Positions 22,933 to 27,748 of a stretch of 27,748 nt of DNA are shown here, piece by piece. Within the stretch, counting starts at the first letter, position 1, and every line of letters starts with the position of its first letter. Made by a program: the position numbers and the translations under genes. The stretch lies in the NCBI GenBank assembly GCA_002296125.1, contig DBHI01000107.1, positions 657-28,404 on the forward strand. Reading direction: 5' to 3'. The stretch is from Anaerolineales bacterium UBA832 (lineage in GTDB: Bacteria > Chloroflexota > Anaerolineae > Anaerolineales > UBA11657). The notes beneath the pieces were generated by a model, which made no database searches, was not told the DNA's origin, and saw nothing but the letters and a program-made list of their open reading frames with translations.

Positions 22933-23634
22933 ATGATGACCAATGATAATAATATAGTTATTCGTATTGAGGGAATTAGTAAGCACTATCAAATGGGCGA
23001 TACATTGGTCCGTGCTTTGGATGGTGTTGATTTGTCAGTTAGTACTGGAGAAATGATGTCAATTGTGGGTCCTTCTGGATCTGGTAAGAGTACATTAATG
23101 GCTATCTTGGGATGTTTAGACAAACCTACAAAAGGAAGATATTGGCTTGATGGTAAATATGTGGAATCTATGAATGATGCACAGCTTGCTACTATACGAG
23201 GTAAGAAGATCGGATTTGTTTTTCAGCAGTTTAATTTACTTGCTCGTACTAGTGCTCTTGAAAATGTTATGTTACCTTTAACATATGCTGGTATAGGTGG
23301 TGGTGATAAACAGGATAGGGCAAAAGAGGCTTTGGATTTAGTAGGTTTAAGTGATCGGATGTATCATAGTCCTAGTGAATTATCAGGAGGACAACAACAG
23401 CGAGTAGCGATTGCGCGTGCATTAGTGAATCGACCTGCAATTCTTTTAGCTGATGAACCTACAGGTGCACTTGATTCTAAAACAGGTACTGAGCTTATGA
23501 ATTTGTTTGAAACATTACATAAAGAAAGAGGTATTACCCTTTGTGTAGTAACACATGATCCTAAAGTGGCGGCATTAATGCCTAGGACTGTAAGTATACA
23601 GGATGGACGTATATCAGGAGATGAATCTAAATGA
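22933..23634 (+). CDS. MacB/LolD-type ABC ATPase
   Basis: A 233-residue ABC ATPase of the MacB/LolD/FtsE class. Walker A GPSGSGKS (46-53), Q-loop FVFQQFNLL (95-103), signature LSGGQQQR (150-157), Walker B ILLADEPTGALD (170-181) and the H-loop VTHDP near 209-213 are all intact. The LNLLARTSALENV-like region and the length match separate-subunit MacB ATPases that drive a mechanotransmission-type exporter. It starts 15 bases after the adaptor gene and overlaps the permease gene by four bases, so the three act as one unit. Two ATGs in tandem begin the frame. Confidence 0.93.
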   Translation: MMTNDNNIVIRIEGISKHYQMGDTLVRALDGVDLSVSTGEMMSIVGPSGSGKSTLMAILGCLDKPTKGRYWLDGKYVESMNDAQLATIRGKKIGFVFQQFNLLARTSALENVMLPLTYAGIGGGDKQDRAKEALDLVGLSDRMYHSPSELSGGQQQRVAIARALVNRPAILLADEPTGALDSKTGTELMNLFETLHKERGITLCVVTHDPKVAALMPRTVSIQDGRISGDESK

Positions 23635-24854
23635 ATCTTTTTGCAAATATTAGAGTTGCTTTGCGTGCGCTTGCCGTTAATAAATTAAGGTCAATCCTTA
23701 CAATGTTAGGGATAATCATTGGGGTTGGTGCAGTAGTTTCATTAATGGCTATTGGTAATGGTGCGACAGCAAGTATTACTGAACAAATAGAAGGGATTGG
23801 AACTAACAATATTCAATTATTTCCCGGTAAGTTTGAGAGAGGTGGACAACGTATTTCTGCAAAACTTACATTTGATGATTACAAAGCACTAGATGAAAAG
23901 CTTGAAAAAGTAAGGGTGATGGCTCCAACAATTCAGAGGGTTTTACAATTGAAGTATATTGGTAATACAGTTGATGTAGAAGTGATCGGAACTCTTCCTG
24001 CATATCAGCAAGTGCGTTCAATGACTTTGTCACAGGGGAGATTTTTTTCGGATGGTGAGAATGGTGCTAGGTCTAGAGTAGTAGTTTTGGGATCTCAGAC
24101 TGCAGCTGATTTGTTTGGTGGATTAAATCCAATAGGTAGGACTGTCAAGATTGATAAGATATTTTTCGAAGTAATTGGTGTGTTAGAGAGTAAAGGTGGT
24201 AGTGGTTTTGGTAGTGAAGATGAAGTTGCATTAGTACCAATGGAGACAGGATATACTAGTTTATTGGGTAATAGGGTGATTAGCAATGGTATAAGGACAT
24301 TAAGTTCTGTGACTTTATCAGCAATGACTTCGGATGATGTAGAGTGGGTAATGGTACAAATAGAACGTATTATGAGGCAGCAGCATGGATTGAAGTTAAG
24401 TGATGAGCTTGATTTTACTGTTTTTAGTCAGAATGCATTTTTGGAGGCTTTTGATGAAATCACAGCTATTTTAACTACTTTTTTAGGAGCAATTGCAGGA
24501 ATATCTTTGTTAGTTGGTGGAATAGGTATTATGAATATTATGTTAGTATCTGTTACTGAACGTACTAGAGAGATTGGATTGAGAAAGGCTGTTGGCGCTA
24601 GACGTAGTACAATAATGCTACAATTTTTGATTGAGACAATTGTACTAAGTTTGATAGGTGGTCTGACAGGTATTGCTGTAGGTTGGGGAATTGCTTATGC
24701 TGTTAGTGCAGCAGATTTGGTGCAGGCTACTGTGCAGACTAATACTATTGTCATGGCGTTTCTGTTTGCGGCTTTTGTTGGTATTTTCTTTGGTATTTAT
24801 CCTGCTAGTCGTGCTGCACGGCTAAGTCCTATAGAAGCACTTAGATATGAATAG
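23631..24854 (+). CDS. MacB/FtsX-family ABC permease
   Basis: A 407-residue permease with the MacB layout: helix 1 (about 20-42) with NKLRSILTMLGIIIGVGAV, an extracytoplasmic domain (about 43-275), then three helices near 283-307, 333-357 and 370-392. The conserved VTERTREIGLRKAVGAR coupling segment (about 307-323) and the PASRAARLSPIEALRYE C terminus are diagnostic. In this type, ATP-driven motion of the outer domain pushes substrate through the adaptor. No TolC-like gene is in the window, consistent with a single-membrane cell. It begins at an ATGA overlap with the ATPase gene. Confidence 0.93.
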   Translation: MNLFANIRVALRALAVNKLRSILTMLGIIIGVGAVVSLMAIGNGATASITEQIEGIGTNNIQLFPGKFERGGQRISAKLTFDDYKALDEKLEKVRVMAPTIQRVLQLKYIGNTVDVEVIGTLPAYQQVRSMTLSQGRFFSDGENGARSRVVVLGSQTAADLFGGLNPIGRTVKIDKIFFEVIGVLESKGGSGFGSEDEVALVPMETGYTSLLGNRVISNGIRTLSSVTLSAMTSDDVEWVMVQIERIMRQQHGLKLSDELDFTVFSQNAFLEAFDEITAILTTFLGAIAGISLLVGGIGIMNIMLVSVTERTREIGLRKAVGARRSTIMLQFLIETIVLSLIGGLTGIAVGWGIAYAVSAADLVQATVQTNTIVMAFLFAAFVGIFFGIYPASRAARLSPIEALRYE

Positions 24855-24906
24855 TGTGATCTATTAAAAATTAAAGATGATGTAAAAAATTTATAAGAGG
24901 TAATTT

Positions 24907-25959
24907 GTGACTGCTATTGTAATTGATGGGGTTGATATTGCGGGAAAAATTCGCAAGACAGTTTCTAATGGCGTAAAGCAATTAGCTCATCATAATGGTA
25001 TTAGGCCTGGTTTAGCTACAATTCTTGTAGGTAATAATTTTGCATCTGAAGCTTATGTGAACTCCAAACGTAAAGCTTGTGATGAAGTAGGAATAGAATA
25101 TTTTGGACATAACTTACCAGATGATGTTAGTGAAATTGAACTATATGAGCTTGTAAATGAGTTAAATTTTGATTCACGAGTTCATGGTATTTTAGTGCAA
25201 CTACCTTTGCCTGATCACATAAATTCAGAAAAAATTTTGGAAGCAATAAATATCAACAAGGATGTTGATGGATTTCATCCAAATAATATTGGGAAGTTGG
25301 GTATGAAAAACCGAACACCATTATTTGTGCCATGTACTCCGAGTGGATGTATGATGTTGTTAGAAGAAAATAGTATTAATATTTCTGGTAGTAAAACTGT
25401 TGTATTAGGTCGTTCCAATATAGTAGGACTTCCTGTGGGAATGCTTCTTTTGAATAAGGACGCTACTGTTACATTTTGTCATTCTAAAACTAAAGATTTA
25501 CCCAATATTTGTAGAGAGGCTGATATTCTAATTGCTGCTGTTGGAATACCTGAAATAGTTAAGGGAGATTGGATTAAACCCGGTTCATCTGTAATAGATG
25601 TTGGAATTAATAATACATGGATTTCTCATGATGATGATAGAGAATTTACTTGTTCGTCTAGTGAAAAAACATTTATTGCACATTACCAGTCTTTGTCAGA
25701 TAAAGGTAATCGCAGGATAATAGGTTACTTATGTGAGAATAGTGGTGATGTTTACTCTAGTGAAAATTTGCCGAAAGATATAGATAAAAATGGGTTGGTA
25801 AAATTAGTTAGAAAAAATAAACTTGTTGGAGATGTTCATTTTGACGAGGCAAAATTAGTAGCTGGTTATTTAACACCAGTGCCAGGTGGTGTTGGTCCGA
25901 TGACAATCGCTGTACTATTGCAGAATACATATAATAGTGCTAAATTGATGTACAGTTAA
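24907..25959 (+). CDS. folD: FolD: methylene-THF dehydrogenase/cyclohydrolase with insertion
   Basis: A cytoplasmic bifunctional enzyme that interconverts methylene-, methenyl- and formyl-tetrahydrofolate. Tyr50 and the Lys residues of YVNSKRK (50-56), the QLPLPDH motif (98-104), DVDGFHPNNIG (119-129), PCTPSG (142-147) and the nucleotide-binding GRSNIVGLPVG (168-178) are intact, as is PVPGGVGPMT (324-333). The protein is 350 residues, against 280-300 usually. The excess is an insertion of about 65 residues (236-304) between DVGIN and LVGDVHF. The GTG start is supported by AGAGG six bases upstream. The gene converges with glmS after a 16-base gap. Confidence 0.93.
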   Translation: MTAIVIDGVDIAGKIRKTVSNGVKQLAHHNGIRPGLATILVGNNFASEAYVNSKRKACDEVGIEYFGHNLPDDVSEIELYELVNELNFDSRVHGILVQLPLPDHINSEKILEAININKDVDGFHPNNIGKLGMKNRTPLFVPCTPSGCMMLLEENSINISGSKTVVLGRSNIVGLPVGMLLLNKDATVTFCHSKTKDLPNICREADILIAAVGIPEIVKGDWIKPGSSVIDVGINNTWISHDDDREFTCSSSEKTFIAHYQSLSDKGNRRIIGYLCENSGDVYSSENLPKDIDKNGLVKLVRKNKLVGDVHFDEAKLVAGYLTPVPGGVGPMTIAVLLQNTYNSAKLMYS

Positions 25960-25975
25960 GGGTGTTTTTATTGTG

Positions 25976-27748
25976 TTATTCCACGGTGACACTTTTAGCT
26001 AGATTACGTGGTTGATCAACGTCACATCCTCGTAGTACTGCTATATGATATGCCAATAATTGTAGTGAAATAGTTGTGAGAACTGGACTAAGCATCCAGA
26101 AGCTTTTGGGTACCCAAAGAATTTGATCAGTTATTTCTGTTATATTTTCGTCCCCATCGGTTGCCACCACTACTATAGGGCCACCACGCGAACGTGCTTG
26201 TTGGAGTTGGCTGATCATTTTTTCATACCATTGATCTCGTGTTGCAATAGCAATTACTGGCATGTTGCGATCAATCAATGCAATAGGTCCATGTTTCATT
26301 TCTCCTGCTGGATATCCTTCTGCATGTATATAGGAAATTTCTTTTAACTTCAAAGCTCCTTCGTATGCAATAGGCATTTGAATACCACGTCCCAGATATA
26401 AACATTGACTCATATCTCGCAGTTTAAGAGCTACTTTTTTGATTTGTTCATCACGACCCAGAAGATTACCTACTTGTTGCGGTAGAAGTGCAAGATACCC
26501 AGCTAGTTCACTCATTTTCTTGTTATTTAATTTGCCACGCAATTTGCCTAGCAACATGGCCAAAAGGTAGAGATCTACTAAAGGAGTAGTAAATGCTTTT
26601 GTAGATGCTACACCAATTTCTGGACCAGCTTGCATTGGAATACATCCAGAAGCCATACGCATAGCTTGTGATCCAATAACGTTGACAATACTCCAAATAG
26701 TTGCTCCTCTTTCATGGGCTTCATTCATTGCTCCGAGAGTATCAGCTGTTTCACCACTCTGACTAATAGCTAATACTACTGTACGTTTGTCAACTATAGG
26801 ATTAGAATATCTAAATTCGGATGCAATACTTACTTCAACAGGTATTCGTGCAAGTTCCTCTATTAGAGTTTTACCTACCATACCAGCATGAGCGGCAGTA
26901 CCGCATGCGGTTATAATTATTCGGTTAATATTGTTTGCTTGTGATTCAGTTAGTTTTAGGTCGGGTAGAGTGATTTGTCCCGATCTAAAATCTATACGAC
27001 CTCCTATAGTATCAGTGATTGCACGTACTTGTTCATGCATTTCTTTTTGCATAAAATGTCGATAGTTTCCTTTTTCTGCTGCAACGGGATCCCAAGGAAT
27101 ATTGTGTATTCTACAACTTGTTGGTTTTCCCATAGTAGTTTGAGTAACAAATCCTGTTTTGTTTATGGTTGATAACCAACCTGGTTCTAGAAAAGCAATA
27201 CGACGAGTATGTTCAAGAATTGCAGGCATGTCTGAAGCAACAAACATTTCATTATCACCTTTACCAATTGCTATTCCACCTGCATTTCCTACACGTGCAG
27301 CTATGATTTTGTCAGGTTCTATGGTTGAAATTACTACTACAGCATTTGCTCCTTCTAGCATACTAATAGCTTTACGAACTGATTCTTCTAAGTTATTGCT
27401 TCGACTTATATATCTTTCTATGAGATGTACTATCACTTCACTATCAGTATCAGATTGTAAATTTAAATTATCTTCAATTAGTTGTTGTCTTAATTCCATA
27501 TAGTTTTCAACTATTCCATTATGTACTAAGACTACTTTGCCTGTATCTCCCATGTGCGGATGAGCATTACGTTCATTAGGCTCTCCATGTGTAGCCCAGC
27601 GAGTGTGTCCAATCCCAATGTTACCAGTAAGAGGGTGTTGAGATACTAGTGATTGTAAACGTATAAGTTTCCCTGCATCACGACGTATATTTATAATGCC
27701 ATCATCTATAGTGGCGATTCCTGCTGAATCATAACCACGATATTCAAG
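25976..27748 (-). CDS. glmS: Glucosamine--fructose-6-phosphate aminotransferase, 5' end missing
   Basis: GlmS makes glucosamine-6-phosphate from fructose-6-phosphate and glutamine, the entry to peptidoglycan amino sugars. The frame stays open to the right edge, giving 590 residues that begin LEYRGYDSAGIA; about 20 N-terminal residues, including the catalytic Cys1, lie outside. The glutaminase domain shows GHTRWATHGEPN and VHNGIVENY. Two SIS domains follow, with ITACGTAAHAG and AISQSGETADT in the first and the KEISYIHAEGYPAGEMKHGP active-site block in the second. It ends LAKSVTVE as GlmS proteins do. A glmS ribozyme, if any, would be off the edge. Confidence 0.95.
   Translation of the reverse strand, partial: LEYRGYDSAGIATIDDGIINIRRDAGKLIRLQSLVSQHPLTGNIGIGHTRWATHGEPNERNAHPHMGDTGKVVLVHNGIVENYMELRQQLIEDNLNLQSDTDSEVIVHLIERYISRSNNLEESVRKAISMLEGANAVVVISTIEPDKIIAARVGNAGGIAIGKGDNEMFVASDMPAILEHTRRIAFLEPGWLSTINKTGFVTQTTMGKPTSCRIHNIPWDPVAAEKGNYRHFMQKEMHEQVRAITDTIGGRIDFRSGQITLPDLKLTESQANNINRIIITACGTAAHAGMVGKTLIEELARIPVEVSIASEFRYSNPIVDKRTVVLAISQSGETADTLGAMNEAHERGATIWSIVNVIGSQAMRMASGCIPMQAGPEIGVASTKAFTTPLVDLYLLAMLLGKLRGKLNNKKMSELAGYLALLPQQVGNLLGRDEQIKKVALKLRDMSQCLYLGRGIQMPIAYEGALKLKEISYIHAEGYPAGEMKHGPIALIDRNMPVIAIATRDQWYEKMISQLQQARSRGGPIVVVATDGDENITEITDQILWVPKSFWMLSPVLTTISLQLLAYHIAVLRGCDVDQPRNLAKSVTVE

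Noticed and set aside
25960..25975. Bidirectional terminator between folD and glmS
   Set aside because: The 16-base gap has no inverted repeat; only a short T run is present.

Overview
The window is AT-rich and carries no rRNA, tRNA, insertion sequence or CRISPR array that I could see. It reads as a bacterial chromosome, most likely from an AT-rich relative of the Chloroflexota (SAR202/Dehalococcoidia-like). This placement is an inference from three things: a YidC without the large proteobacterial periplasmic domain and a MacAB-type exporter with no outer-membrane partner (both suggesting a monoderm), a complete LysW-dependent lysine operon (a pathway of Thermus/Deinococcus, Chloroflexota and archaea), and a deazaflavin (F420)-type oxidoreductase. 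No marker gene settles the taxonomy.

Region 1 (1-3.9 kb, minus strand) is the block usually found beside the replication origin: rpmH, rnpA, yidD, a PQQ-propeller lipoprotein, yidC, jag/khpB and the first codons of parA. Its probable promoter is near-consensus with a 17-base spacer. A GC-rich hairpin followed by six T lies between that promoter and rpmH. dnaA is not present; an MscS channel gene sits where dnaA often lies.

Region 2 (5.2-8.4 kb, plus strand) holds an M20 dipeptidase, then a PP2C-type phosphatase overlapping an OmpR/KdpE-like response regulator that has no kinase beside it.

Region 3 (8.4-18.2 kb, minus strand) is the centrepiece: a compact ten-gene operon for lysine from 2-oxoglutarate by the alpha-aminoadipate route on the carrier protein LysW. 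Reading in transcription order: lysW, lysX, lysY, lysZ, lysJ, homocitrate synthase, lysT, lysU, homoisocitrate dehydrogenase, lysK. Homocitrate synthase, homoaconitase (LysTU) and homoisocitrate dehydrogenase make 2-oxoadipate. An aminotransferase not in the window (LysN type) would give alpha-aminoadipate. LysX loads it on LysW, LysZ/LysY/LysJ phosphorylate, reduce and transaminate it, and LysK releases lysine. Upstream of lysW I read a complete trp-style attenuator: a Shine-Dalgarno sequence, a 22-codon leader peptide with a lysine cluster, and three mutually exclusive RNA hairpins ending in an intrinsic terminator. Further upstream is a three-half-site operator (GATTGTG/CACAATC). A small membrane-protein gene of unknown function follows lysK.

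Region 4 (18.3-26 kb, plus strand) contains an F420-type oxidoreductase, a DrrAB-like ABC exporter, a MacA-like adaptor with an unusually repetitive coiled coil, the MacB-like ATPase and permease, and a folD with a large insertion. Region 5 is glmS on the minus strand, convergent with folD and running off the right edge.
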